Below are positions 43,186 through 51,479 of a stretch of DNA of 64,000 nt, one piece after another. The notes under the pieces were generated by a model. It was given only the letters and a program-made list of their open reading frames with translations. It was not told the origin of the DNA and did no database searches. The position numbers were made by a program, and so were the translations under genes. Where the stretch lies: assembly GCA_038198445.1 (NCBI GenBank), contig JBBPZZ010000121.1, positions 1 to 64,000 on the forward strand, in the 5' to 3' direction. The DNA is from JACDDK01 sp038198445. Its GTDB lineage: Bacteria; Actinomycetota; Rubrobacteria; Rubrobacterales; Rubrobacteraceae. Numbering within the stretch: the first letter of the stretch is position 1; every line of letters begins with the position of its first letter.

Positions 43186-44265
43186 ATGCCGGACCTACGC
43201 CGCACCCCGCTCTACGAGGAGCACATGGCTCTAGGCGCCCGGCTCGTGGACTTCGCAGGCTGGGAAATGCCCGTGCAATATGCTGGCATCAAAGCCGAAC
43301 ATCAAGCCGTCCGCAACCACGCCGGACTCTTCGACGTCTCGCACATGGGCGAGGCCGTCTTCCGCGGCCCGGACGCCGAAGCCGCCATCCAGCGGCTCGT
43401 CACCCGCGACGTGTCCAGGCTCGCGGAGGGCCAGGCCGGTTACGCGGCGGTCTGCTACGAGGATGGCGGCACCGTGGACGACGTGCTCGTCTACCGCCGT
43501 CCGGAGGACTTCCTCATCGTCGTCAACGCCTCAAACCGGGAGAAGGACCTCGAACACTTCCGCGCCAATACGAAGGACCTGGAGGTGGAAGTCTCCGACG
43601 AATCGGACGATTGGGCGCTGTTGGCGTTGCAGGGACCGGAGGTCGCCGGGATGCTTCAGAGCTTTACCGACATGGACCTCTCGCCCATAAAATACTATCG
43701 GTTTGTCGAAGGTGAGGTGGATGGCGCGGCGGCGACCTTTTCGCGCACCGGCTATACGGGCGAGGATGGGTTCGAGATCTTCTTGCGCCCGGATTGCGCT
43801 CCACGTGTCTGGCGGCGGCTGGTCGAAGCCGGAGCCACCCCTGTTGGACTCGGGGCGCGCGACACGCTGCGCCTCGAAGCCGGGATGTGTCTCTACGGCA
43901 ACGAACTGGACGAGGAGACGACGCCGCTGGAAGCTGGGATCTCCTTCGCCGTGCATCTGACGAAGGAGCCGGAGTTCATCGGGCGCGGAGCGCTGCTACG
44001 GGAAGACCTGGAGGGGCTTCGCAAGAAGCTGGTTGGCTTCGAGCTGGAAGGACGCGGCATCGCGCGCCACGGCCACACCGTCACGGAGGGCGCGGAGATC
44101 GTAGGCCAAGTCACCAGCGGCACCCATTCTCCTACGCTGAACCGGGCCATCGGACTTGCGCTCGTCGAGCCGGGGGTACGAGATAGGTTCTCGGTGGTGA
44201 TCCGGGACCGTCCCGTACCGGCCAGGACCGTGCCACTACCGTTCTATAAGCGCGAAAAGAAGTAG
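43186..44265 (+). CDS. gcvT: Aminomethyltransferase (T-protein)
   Basis: Tetrahydrofolate-dependent T-protein, 359 residues. It starts MPDLRRTPLYEEHMALGARL, and AGWEMPVQYAGIKAEHQAVR with FDVSHMGE is the family hallmark. The C-terminal domain shows YGNELDEETTPLEAGISFAV and VGQVTSGTHSPTLNRAIGLA. It lies between gcvPB and gcvH in the riboswitch-controlled operon. Confidence 0.97.
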   Translation: MPDLRRTPLYEEHMALGARLVDFAGWEMPVQYAGIKAEHQAVRNHAGLFDVSHMGEAVFRGPDAEAAIQRLVTRDVSRLAEGQAGYAAVCYEDGGTVDDVLVYRRPEDFLIVVNASNREKDLEHFRANTKDLEVEVSDESDDWALLALQGPEVAGMLQSFTDMDLSPIKYYRFVEGEVDGAAATFSRTGYTGEDGFEIFLRPDCAPRVWRRLVEAGATPVGLGARDTLRLEAGMCLYGNELDEETTPLEAGISFAVHLTKEPEFIGRGALLREDLEGLRKKLVGFELEGRGIARHGHTVTEGAEIVGQVTSGTHSPTLNRAIGLALVEPGVRDRFSVVIRDRPVPARTVPLPFYKREKK

Positions 44266-44277
44266 GAGAGGAGATAC

Positions 44278-44667
44278 ATGAGCTTGCCGGAAGACCTTCA
44301 GTACGCCAAGAGCCACGAGTGGATCCGCACCGAAGAAGATACCGTCACCATCGGCATAACCGACCACGCCCAGGACGAGCTGGGCGACGTCGTCTTCGTC
44401 GAGCTTCCCGAGGAAGGCGATACCTTCGATGCTGGAGACTCATTCGGAACGGTAGAGTCCGTCAAGGCCGTCTCCGACCTATACACCCCGGTCGGCGGCG
44501 AGGTAGCGGAAGTCAACGCGGCACTCAACGACAGCCCGGAGAAGATCAACGAAGACCCATACGGAGACGGCTGGATCGTTAAACTCCGTATCTCCGGCGA
44601 AGGACCGTCCAATGACAGCCTCCTCTCCGCCGCCGACTACGAAAAATTCCTCGAAGAAGAAGGATAG
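44278..44667 (+). CDS. gcvH: Glycine cleavage H-protein
   Basis: A 129-residue lipoyl carrier. The lipoylated lysine is in GTVESVKAVSDLYTPV near residue 64. EWIRTEEDTVTIGITDHAQD near the start and the terminal YEKFLEEE are typical. ATG 44278 has AGGAGAGGAG upstream. It ends the operon; the fourth enzyme, lipoamide dehydrogenase, is not in this window and is probably shared with other complexes. Confidence 0.98.
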   Translation: MSLPEDLQYAKSHEWIRTEEDTVTIGITDHAQDELGDVVFVELPEEGDTFDAGDSFGTVESVKAVSDLYTPVGGEVAEVNAALNDSPEKINEDPYGDGWIVKLRISGEGPSNDSLLSAADYEKFLEEEG

Positions 44668-44680
44668 TCCTCTCTGAAGT

Positions 44681-44715
44681 CGCCCGGAGGGTCTCCCGAG
44701 AACGTCCTCCGGGTG
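44681..44715 (+). terminator. Terminator of the gcv operon
   Basis: Stem CCCGGAGG (44683-44690) with CCTCCGGG (44706-44713), extendable by two pairs, followed by a T-rich GATTTCTCT. It begins 13 nt after the gcvH stop. Confidence 0.8.
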
Positions 44716-44987
44716 GATTTCTCTACACACATATGTGCAATTTACAGATATTGACAAAATGTTTCTAGATTCTTTGTTCCAAGCCCTTTACAAAGTGTAA
44801 CTAGCGCAGTATCATTCTGTTTGTCGGTTGGTGCGAAACCAGATCGACACAATTAAAGAGCCTGGGGCGCTACTCCTCCTTTCCCTTTCCCCACCTATCA
44901 CCCCTAGGTTGCGTCTCAGGCTCTTCCCCTTATTTATCCGACAGGCAACCTCAACGAAGAAACCGTTGCGCCGTGGTTTGTGTTGCG
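44716..44987. other. Intergenic stretch between gcv and rex
   Basis: No gene is supported. It contains TTGACA at 44752-44757 without a matching -10 at normal spacing, and a small dyad TTACAAAGTGTAA near 44789-44801. Both are recorded only as weak signals. Confidence 0.4.
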
Positions 44988-45021
44988 AAAAAAGAGGCTA
45001 CCGGAGGGATCCAATAGCCTC
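44988..45021 (-). terminator. Terminator of rex
   Basis: In minus-strand sense, a stem GAGGCTA (45021-45015) with TAGCCTC (45000-44994) and a 14-nt loop is followed at once by six T (44993-44988). It lies about 33 nt after the rex stop. This is a textbook intrinsic terminator. Confidence 0.9.
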
Positions 45022-45054
45022 GGCTTCTTTGGGACCTGTAGCCCGGAGCTTACG

Positions 45055-45690
45055 CTACGAGGCTTCTCCTACCTGTGTGAGGTAGTAGAGGGTGTGCATA
45101 AGCTGGGCGGTTGGGTCTATGCGGTGAATCTCCACGTCGCTGGGAACGTGAAGCAGGACATCGGTGTAGTTGAGGATTACCCGTATGCCGGCGTCTACCA
45201 TGAGGTCGGCGACCTCCTGGGCGGAGGACGAAGGGGTGGCAATGATGCCGATGATCTCTTCCGCCTCTTTCACGCTTTTCTTGAGCTCATCGAGGTGTTT
45301 GACCACGACGTTGCCGACCGTGCGCCCGGCCTTCTCGGGGTCGTTGTCGAAGACGTCGTGTATGACGAATCCGCGCTTGGGCAGGATGGTGCTGGAAGCA
45401 ATGGCGCTACCCAGGTTGCCGGCCCCCACGAGCGCGATGTCGTAGGTCTGCCTCAGTCCCAGGATACTCCGAACCGCCTCGACGAGGTCATAGGCCTGGT
45501 AGCCCACCCCGCGAGTACCGGAGAAGCCTATGGCGTTAAGGTCCCGGCGTACCTGCACCGGGTTTATGCCGGTGAAGTCCCCAAGCTCCTTGCTCGAAAC
45601 CGCGTCGCGGCTTTCTTCTATGAGCTGCTGTGTGGTACGGAGGTATTTCGTCAGCCTATTCGTAAGGCCCGGTTGTAGCGTGGCTCGCAC
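45055..45690 (-). CDS. rex: Redox-sensing transcriptional repressor Rex
   Basis: A 211-residue NADH/NAD-sensing repressor. The N-terminal winged helix covers about residues 10-75 (ESRDAVSSKELGDFTGINPV then QVRRDLNAIGFSGTRGVGYQ), and the Rossmann NADH site is ALVGAGNLGSAIASS. The C-terminal swapped helix ends LMHTLYYLTQVGEAS. The start is GTG 45690 with AAGGAG upstream. A promoter with a TTGTTACAA-like element lies upstream, consistent with self-control. No respiratory target gene is adjacent. Confidence 0.96.
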   Translation of the reverse strand: MRATLQPGLTNRLTKYLRTTQQLIEESRDAVSSKELGDFTGINPVQVRRDLNAIGFSGTRGVGYQAYDLVEAVRSILGLRQTYDIALVGAGNLGSAIASSTILPKRGFVIHDVFDNDPEKAGRTVGNVVVKHLDELKKSVKEAEEIIGIIATPSSSAQEVADLMVDAGIRVILNYTDVLLHVPSDVEIHRIDPTAQLMHTLYYLTQVGEAS

Positions 45691-45737
45691 CTTGTATCAT
45701 GCTCCTTATGTTTCGTCCAGTCGGATATGGTGAGAGC

Positions 45738-45765
45738 ATTGTAACAAAATGGTCTGCTCTTGCAA
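45738..45765 (-). promoter_or_regulatory. Predicted rex promoter with possible Rex operator
   Basis: Minus-strand -35 TTGCAA (45765-45760), 16-bp spacer, -10 TACAAT (45743-45738). The -10 overlaps TTGTTACAA, a short dyad similar to a Rex half-site pair but shorter than the usual 18-bp operator. Self-regulation is inference. Confidence 0.4.
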
Positions 45766-46262
45766 TAACGATGCTCCTAAGAGACGACAAATCAGTAAGC
45801 AAGCTAGATTACAGCACCGTTGATAGCCAAAACCACAGGCTCAGGGAACTGTCAAAAGGGTCAGATGGAGGGATCTGTGGGGTAGCGGCATCGGGGTTGA
45901 GATGGAGTCAGGGCCGGTGAGATCTCTTCTGGAGGCCAGCCGATTTGGGAGGCAGCGCCACCAGTGGGACATCGGGAGCAAGGTATCGTCGGAGGAGGTC
46001 TCCGGGATATACGGCATCCGCGAAAGTGATATTCACCGGGGTTAGATGCACCGGGTCGAAATACCTGCTATGATCGCGGTCGTGGAGAGAGACCACATAG
46101 AGTTTATTTCCAGCTTCCTCACCGGACGGTGCCCTCGACCGTCCCTGCCCCGACCGTCCCTGTAGGGATCGCGCTCGGGGCATCCGCGTTTCTCCGGCTA
46201 TTTCGGAGTAGTCTGCGGAACAGGCTCAATCCACGAACCATATTGAGTAATCGGGGGAAACC
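45766..46262. other. Intergenic stretch before the GNAT gene, no firm gene
   Basis: A minus-strand frame at 45908-46183 (91 residues, containing ITFADAVYPGDLLRRYLAPD) has some protein-like character but no ribosome-binding site or family, so it is not called. No promoter motif is clear for the downstream TTG-start gene. Confidence 0.4.
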
Positions 46263-47225
46263 TTGCTGGCTTTCAACACAAGAGAAGACTTAGACACAGA
46301 ACAAACCGCTTCGCGCAATGGGTTGCGTCTTGTATCCGGGGCGGATTCCGGGGTCCGGGTACGCAGCATGAGCGATGTGGACCTGGGCCGCGTCATGGAG
46401 TTGAGGAGCGTGGTCCGGTGGTCCGCCGACCCCAGGGCCTTCGACCTCCTGCGTGGCATGCGCGAGGCTCGATGGGCCGTAGCCGAAGCGTCCGACGGTT
46501 CGCTCGCCGGTATGGTCGGGGCGGTGCCGCTCGGAAATATCGGCATCCTCTGTCACCTGGCCGTCCACGACGAATACCGCGGCCTCGGCCTCGGCGCCCG
46601 GCTCTCCGCCTGGGCCGTAGCCTACCTGCGCTCCCGGGGCGCCCGGACCATCCGTCTCTACTCCACCCGTCAGGCCGAGAGCCTGTACGGTTCGCTTGGT
46701 TTCCGGGGCACTACGGCACGCACTATATACCGGCTGGAAGAAGCGCCCAGCAAAGCGCGGGCGCGGGAAGAAGCCGATGGTCACCAGGTTACAACGCTAA
46801 CGATGGGAGACCTACCTGAGATCTACGGCACGGACCATTGGACATACGGGGCGGACCGTTCGGCTCTAATATTCGCGACCCTGCGGCTGCACCCCGGACA
46901 GGGTCTCATCGCCCGTGATGGTTCCGGTCAGGTCAAGGGCTATCTGGTACGAAGCGCCCTGGGCCGGGCGACCCGCATCGGTCCCTTCGTGGCCTCGACA
47001 CCGGATGTCGCCCGCTTACTGCTGGGCCGGGCTCTCGATATGGAAGGCGGCGCGTCCGTGGAGGTTACTGTCTCCGGTCCTGCGGACAGCCCCGCCCACG
47101 GCCTGCTCCGCGAGTTCGGGTTCGCCGGTCGCGCGGATCGGATGCGGATGGAGCTAGGCGAGCGGCTATGTTCCTGCCGGGCGGGCCTTACGCATTACGG
47201 CACGACGCCGTACCTCGCTACATAG
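46263..47225 (+). CDS. GNAT-family acetyltransferase with a second acyltransferase-like half
   Basis: A 320-residue enzyme. Residues about 30-160 are a GNAT fold: VRSMSDVDLGRVMELRSVVR, then the acetyl-CoA loop LAVHDEYRGLGLGARLSAWA and YGSLGFRGT. The second half (about 175-300) looks like the C-terminal domain found after GNAT in YitH-type proteins (LIFATLRLHPGQGLIARDGS, then KGYLVRSALGRATRIGPFVA). The start is TTG 46263. Substrate unknown. Confidence 0.85.
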   Translation: MLAFNTREDLDTEQTASRNGLRLVSGADSGVRVRSMSDVDLGRVMELRSVVRWSADPRAFDLLRGMREARWAVAEASDGSLAGMVGAVPLGNIGILCHLAVHDEYRGLGLGARLSAWAVAYLRSRGARTIRLYSTRQAESLYGSLGFRGTTARTIYRLEEAPSKARAREEADGHQVTTLTMGDLPEIYGTDHWTYGADRSALIFATLRLHPGQGLIARDGSGQVKGYLVRSALGRATRIGPFVASTPDVARLLLGRALDMEGGASVEVTVSGPADSPAHGLLREFGFAGRADRMRMELGERLCSCRAGLTHYGTTPYLAT

Positions 47226-47250
47226 CGCAAGTTGTCAAGAGGCGCAACCG

Positions 47251-49017
47251 TTGCACATGAGTAGATCGTTCGGCCGGACGCTTCGCCGCGCTCCTTCGGG
47301 TGTGGAGGCGATTAGTCATGCGCTGCTTCTGCGAGCCGGATTTATCCGGCCGTTGGCCGCGGGGATCTTCAGTTACCTGCCTCTGGCGAGGAGGTCGATG
47401 GACAAGATCCAGACCATCATGCGCCAGGAGATAGAGGCTATCGGCGGCCAGGAGGTTACGATGCCCGTCGTCCAACCGGCGGACCTCTGGAGAAAGACCG
47501 GACGCTGGGAAGGAGTCGGCCCGGAGCTTGGACGTTTTCGGGATAGATCCGGGCGCGACATGGCGCTCGCCATGACCCACGAAGAGGCCATTGCGGACCT
47601 GGCGCGCATGGAGGTCCACTCGTACAGACAACTCCCCGCCCTCGTCTATCATCTCCAGACAAAGTGGCGCGATGACGCGCGGCCACGAGCCGGTCTAATA
47701 CGGACCCGCGAGTTCACCATGCTCGACTCTTACAGCCTCGACCGCGACGAAAAGGGCCTGGACCAGCAGTACCGCGCCCACTACCAGGCGTACTTGAATA
47801 TCTTCGGCCGCTGCGCCCTGCCAGCGGTAGCTGTCGAATCGGACGTCGGGGTCATGGGCGGCAGCATGGCCCACGAGTTCATGTACCTGACGGCAATCGG
47901 TGAAGATACCCTGCTCCTATGCGCCGGCTGCGGTTACACGGCGAACCGCCAGATAGCCCGGTTCACGAAGCCCATACCCGAGCCGGAGGAACCGAAGCCC
48001 ATCGAAAAGGTCGCAACCCCTAGCGCCGACACCATCGAAGCGCTGGCCCGGCTCCTCGACATCCCGCCTTCCAGGACAGCGAAGGCCATCTTCATGGTCG
48101 CTGTGGCGGAGGAAGGCGAGAAGCTCATATTCGCCGTCGTGCGCGGCGACATGGAGATGAACGAGACCAAACTGGCGAACGTGGTGAAGGCCAGAGCGCT
48201 GCGTCCCGCGCGTACAGAGGAGATACGGGCCATAGGGGCCGTACCGGGATACGGGTCTCCAATCGGCGTGACAGGCGCGCTCGTGGTCGTGGACGACGCT
48301 ATTCCCGGCTCCCCCAACCTCGTCGCCGGCGCAAACGAGGAAGGCTTCCACTTCTCGAACGTGAACTATGGCAGGGATTTCGAGGCCGACGTCGTCGCCG
48401 ACATAGTCTCGGCGGGAGACGGCGCCGCCTGCCCGGTATGCGGGAGCGTCATGCGCGCCGAGCGGGGCGTTGAAGTGGGAAACATCTTCAAGCTCGGCAC
48501 ACGTTACAGTGAGGCGCTCGGGGCGAGCTTTCTGGATGAGGGAGGCGAGTCCGGAAACATCGTGATGGGCTCCTACGGCATCGGTGTCGGGCGGCTACTG
48601 GCCTGCATCGCCGAAGAGCACCACTACGAGGACGGTCTCGTCTGGCCCATCTCCGTTGCTCCATATCAAGTCCATATCGTGGCGCTGGAAGCGCCGGGAG
48701 GTGTCGCGGAGGACCTCTACGGGAAGCTTATAGCTGAAGGTGTCGAAGTCCTCTACGACGACCGCGAGGAGAGTCTCGGAGTCAAGTTCAAGGACGCGGA
48801 CCTGATCGGGTCGCCGATACGCCTGACGATCACGCCCAGGTCCCTGAAGAACGGGGGCGTAGAGATCAAACTGCGCCGGAGCGATGAAAGCTCCATCGTA
48901 TCCCCGGAGGAAGTAGAGGCCGCGATTCTAGAGAGGATAGCCTTTCTGGAAGAAGAGGTCTCCACCAGTGCTGGGCTTCATGAGCGCCTGGGCGGTATAC
49001 GACGGGCGCGCCTGTAA
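47251..49017 (+). CDS. proS: Prolyl-tRNA synthetase (bacterial type with editing insertion)
   Basis: Class II synthetase, 588 residues. Motif 2 is PRAGLIRTREFTMLDSYSLD and motif 3 is GSYGIGVGRLLACIAEEHH. The YbaK-like editing insertion covers about residues 240-390 (ARLLDIPPSRTAKAIFMVAV). TTG 47251 follows an AGAGG at 8-nt spacing; ATG 47257 is the alternative. It is 25 nt after the GNAT gene, and the two may be cotranscribed. Confidence 0.97.
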   Translation: MHMSRSFGRTLRRAPSGVEAISHALLLRAGFIRPLAAGIFSYLPLARRSMDKIQTIMRQEIEAIGGQEVTMPVVQPADLWRKTGRWEGVGPELGRFRDRSGRDMALAMTHEEAIADLARMEVHSYRQLPALVYHLQTKWRDDARPRAGLIRTREFTMLDSYSLDRDEKGLDQQYRAHYQAYLNIFGRCALPAVAVESDVGVMGGSMAHEFMYLTAIGEDTLLLCAGCGYTANRQIARFTKPIPEPEEPKPIEKVATPSADTIEALARLLDIPPSRTAKAIFMVAVAEEGEKLIFAVVRGDMEMNETKLANVVKARALRPARTEEIRAIGAVPGYGSPIGVTGALVVVDDAIPGSPNLVAGANEEGFHFSNVNYGRDFEADVVADIVSAGDGAACPVCGSVMRAERGVEVGNIFKLGTRYSEALGASFLDEGGESGNIVMGSYGIGVGRLLACIAEEHHYEDGLVWPISVAPYQVHIVALEAPGGVAEDLYGKLIAEGVEVLYDDREESLGVKFKDADLIGSPIRLTITPRSLKNGGVEIKLRRSDESSIVSPEEVEAAILERIAFLEEEVSTSAGLHERLGGIRRARL

Positions 49018-49045
49018 GCTGCGCGGCCGAATCCACGGGCCTCGC

Positions 49046-49543
49046 CTACGGGGCAGCCCAACGGCGCACCGTCTCATGGTGAGGCGACCACGCCTCCCAG
49101 GACGACTCCGCCCACTCTCTCACACGCTCGACGTACTCGGTAGGGTTCTGCGCGTTGTAGACGTCGAGGACCGTCACTTCACCGGGTGACGCCGGAGGTT
49201 CGAGCCACACGAAATTTTTCTTCCCCTCCTTGCCGAGGGAGGCGGCCTGTTGGCGGGCGGCGATCATATCCTTGGGAGGAAGACCGCATTCCAACTGGAG
49301 GTGGAGGGAGATCAGATGCACCGCCACCGATTGGATCGTCTGCGGCGAAGGAGACCCCGGATGCTGCGCGCAGTAGGCCTCCACACTGAGCTGGTGCATG
49401 CGCGCATACCGGAAGTCGCCGTATTCCTTTTCGAGCAACTCACAGTAGGTAGCCCAGCAGCCCGGTGAAGCGCCGAGGTAGCGGTGTACCGGGCCTTCTG
49501 TCTTGGAAACGAGGGCGCCGCACCCGAAGCAAGGTTCCAGCAC
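49046..49543 (-). CDS. DUF5946 family protein
   Basis: A 165-residue protein with the DUF5946 pattern: N-terminal CFGCGALVSK, the GPVHRYLGASPGCWATYCEL stretch and VEAYCAQHPGSPSPQTIQSV followed by AVHLISLHLQLECG. The conserved Cys and His residues suggest a metal-binding site; function is unknown. It lies convergent to proS and immediately downstream of the TipAS-type regulator, possibly in the same transcript (13-nt gap). Confidence 0.85.
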   Translation of the reverse strand: MLEPCFGCGALVSKTEGPVHRYLGASPGCWATYCELLEKEYGDFRYARMHQLSVEAYCAQHPGSPSPQTIQSVAVHLISLHLQLECGLPPKDMIAARQQAASLGKEGKKNFVWLEPPASPGEVTVLDVYNAQNPTEYVERVREWAESSWEAWSPHHETVRRWAAP

Positions 49544-49556
49544 GGCGCCCGAGATC

Positions 49557-50348
49557 CTACTCTTCCCGGTTAGGGGCCGCGAGAGCCAGTGAGACGTACT
49601 CCATCATCTCGCGCATCCGTGCGGTGTCGATACCGTGAATGGTCTTCTCCTCCCGCCACATGTTGCCCACCGAACGCGCGATGCCGGGGTCACCCCCGGT
49701 GAACTCGCCGACCAGATCCATCCAACGTCCGGCGAGCTTTTGCACGCGCGCGTCACGCGGGTCGGTACCCGCTTCCATCTCGGCGCGTACTTTCTCCATG
49801 AGAGCGGGCCACTCGTCCTCCACGGCCCGTATCCGCTCTTCGCCCAGGGTTTGCTTACTCTTTTCGAGGTATTCCAGTTGCTCCTGGGTGTAGTATCTCT
49901 CTATCCTTTCGGACATCTCGATCACCTCCGTTGCCGTTCGTATCAACTCTTCGGCCGGGACCTCTCCTGCTGAACTCAGTCGTGCCGCGACCGCTTCGAG
50001 GCGGTGAAGAAGCTGCTGCCTCAGATGGATCTGCTCTTTCAGCCCAGCGATGTGAAGCTCGACCACCCTCCCCGGGGAGAGAGTGGAGTCTTCCAGGCAC
50101 TCCCGTATCTCCTCCAGCCCGAAGCCCAAAGAGCGCAGCGACCGGATCTGCTGCAGCCTCAGAACGTCGTCCGCGGAGTAGAGTCGGTGTCCCGCGCCGG
50201 TCCGGGAAGAAGGCGAGAGAAGACCGATCTCGTCGTAATAATGCAGGGTACGCACCGAAAGCCCGGTCTTCTTCGCCAGATCTCCCACCTTCCAGAGAGA
50301 CTCCCGCGACGATGAATCCGCTCCACCACGTTTATTGTCAACGTCCAT
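49557..50348 (-). CDS. MerR-family regulator with TipAS effector domain
   Basis: A 263-residue regulator. The N-terminal MerR helix-turn-helix is KVGDLAKKTGLSVRTLHYYD then EIGLLSPSSRTGAGHRLYSA, followed by a coiled-coil dimerisation helix. The C-terminal half (about 150-260) is a TipAS drug-binding-type domain (YTQEQLEYLEKSKQTLGEER through YVSLALAAPN). The start is ATG 50348, inside the divergent control region shared with the MOSC gene. Confidence 0.93.
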   Translation of the reverse strand: MDVDNKRGGADSSSRESLWKVGDLAKKTGLSVRTLHYYDEIGLLSPSSRTGAGHRLYSADDVLRLQQIRSLRSLGFGLEEIRECLEDSTLSPGRVVELHIAGLKEQIHLRQQLLHRLEAVAARLSSAGEVPAEELIRTATEVIEMSERIERYYTQEQLEYLEKSKQTLGEERIRAVEDEWPALMEKVRAEMEAGTDPRDARVQKLAGRWMDLVGEFTGGDPGIARSVGNMWREEKTIHGIDTARMREMMEYVSLALAAPNREE

Positions 50349-50362
50349 GTGTATTAGGATAC

Positions 50363-50384
50363 GACCTCACGCCACGTCAGGGTC
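50363..50384. promoter_or_regulatory. Probable MerR operator
   Basis: Dyad-like GACCTCACG (50363-50371) and CGTCAGGGTC (50375-50384), the shape used by MerR regulators of the TipAS group, placed 15 bp upstream of the regulator start. It probably controls both the regulator and the divergent MOSC gene. Confidence 0.6.
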
Positions 50385-50512
50385 AAGGGATATCCGCGAA
50401 AAGTCGAAAAAATTCTCGTGACCGGTTCCGTGCCGCGTCGCCGGGACTTGAAGAGACCTGCGTTACGTTGGATGATGGGCGCACTGAGCGGAGCGAACCC
50501 CGTGAACAGGAG

Positions 50513-51337
50513 ATGATGCTGGACTTGCCCGCGGAGAGCGTTACCCTGAGCCAGTTGTACGTTTATCCTCTCAAGTCCGCTGGCGGCATTCCGCTGGAGA
50601 GTGCCGACCTTAGCCCGACCGGGTTGCGCTACGACCGGCGCTGGATGCTCGTCGATGCGGAGGGAGAGTTCATGTCGCAGCGGCGTCACCCGCGGATGGC
50701 TTTGATCTCCGTCCATCTCTCACCGGAATCCCTGGTGATCGAGGCTCCGGGCATGCCCACTCTGGAAGTCCCGCTGCACACCGAGGCCGAAGGTTTCATC
50801 GACGTCTGGGTCTGGGGAGATCCCTGCCGGGGCGCGACCGTGGACCGGGACGCCGACCGCTGGTTCAGCGAGTTCCTGGAGTTCCCGTGCCGGTTGGTCC
50901 GCAAGCCCGACGACGACGTTCGTCCCGTGGATTCTCTCCATGCGGCGGAGGGGGATCAGGTCGGATTCGCGGACGGGTTCCCTTTCCTACTCATCTCCGA
51001 GGCTTCTCTTGACGACCTGAACGGCCGGCTTGAGAAACCCGTTCCGATGGACCGTTTCCGGCCCAACTTCATCGTCGGGGGCTGCGAGGCTTTCGCGGAG
51101 GACGGTTGGACGAAAATCTATGTAGGACAGGCTTGTTTCCGGGTCGCGGAGCCGTGCCCGCGGTGCGCGATCACGACGGTGGATCAAAGCACCGGCGTCC
51201 GGGGCAAAGAGCCGCTGAGAACGCTTGCCGAATACCGCGGATCCGGCGGCGAGGTTATGTTCGGGCGGAACCTGATCCACGAGACGCTCGGCGCCGTGCG
51301 TATTGGCGACACCGTGGAGATTACTCCCTCGCCGTAA
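50513..51337 (+). CDS. MOSC-domain protein (YcbX/mARC-like)
   Basis: A 274-residue molybdenum-cofactor-binding oxidoreductase-like protein. The MOSC_N beta-barrel starts LSQLYVYPLKSAGGIPLESA with GLRYDRRWMLVD. The MOSC domain has MDRFRPNFIVGG and the putative Mo-liganding Cys in AEPCPRCAITTVDQSTGVRG. ATG 50513 follows CAGGAG with little spacing; ATG 50516 is an alternative, and the long upstream frame from 49931 runs through the regulator gene and is not used. Such proteins reduce N-hydroxylated compounds; the substrate here is unknown. Confidence 0.9.
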   Translation: MMLDLPAESVTLSQLYVYPLKSAGGIPLESADLSPTGLRYDRRWMLVDAEGEFMSQRRHPRMALISVHLSPESLVIEAPGMPTLEVPLHTEAEGFIDVWVWGDPCRGATVDRDADRWFSEFLEFPCRLVRKPDDDVRPVDSLHAAEGDQVGFADGFPFLLISEASLDDLNGRLEKPVPMDRFRPNFIVGGCEAFAEDGWTKIYVGQACFRVAEPCPRCAITTVDQSTGVRGKEPLRTLAEYRGSGGEVMFGRNLIHETLGAVRIGDTVEITPSP

Positions 51338-51479
51338 GACTTCATCCACCGAAGCCGCGCCGCTGAAGACCCTCACGGGAATTGTCAATGTAAAGTAATC
51401 GAAACGCTCTCTTAAACATATCGTAACAACGCATCTCTATAATGCGTTCCATGCTTGTCTATCCCGACTTAGCCTCGAC

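Noticed and set aside
44752..44780. TTGACA-led promoter for a hidden RNA between gcvH and rex
   Set aside because: No -10 box at workable spacing and no plus-strand gene or terminator pair follows; the nearby hairpin with a T run belongs to rex on the minus strand.
45908..46183. 91-residue minus-strand frame between rex and the GNAT gene
   Set aside because: Some protein-like sequence, but no ribosome-binding site or family; kept only as a note for the gap.
49931..50512. N-terminal extension of the MOSC protein by 194 residues
   Set aside because: The extension is antisense to the MerR regulator and Arg/Ser/Pro-rich; the MOSC_N domain begins after ATG 50513.
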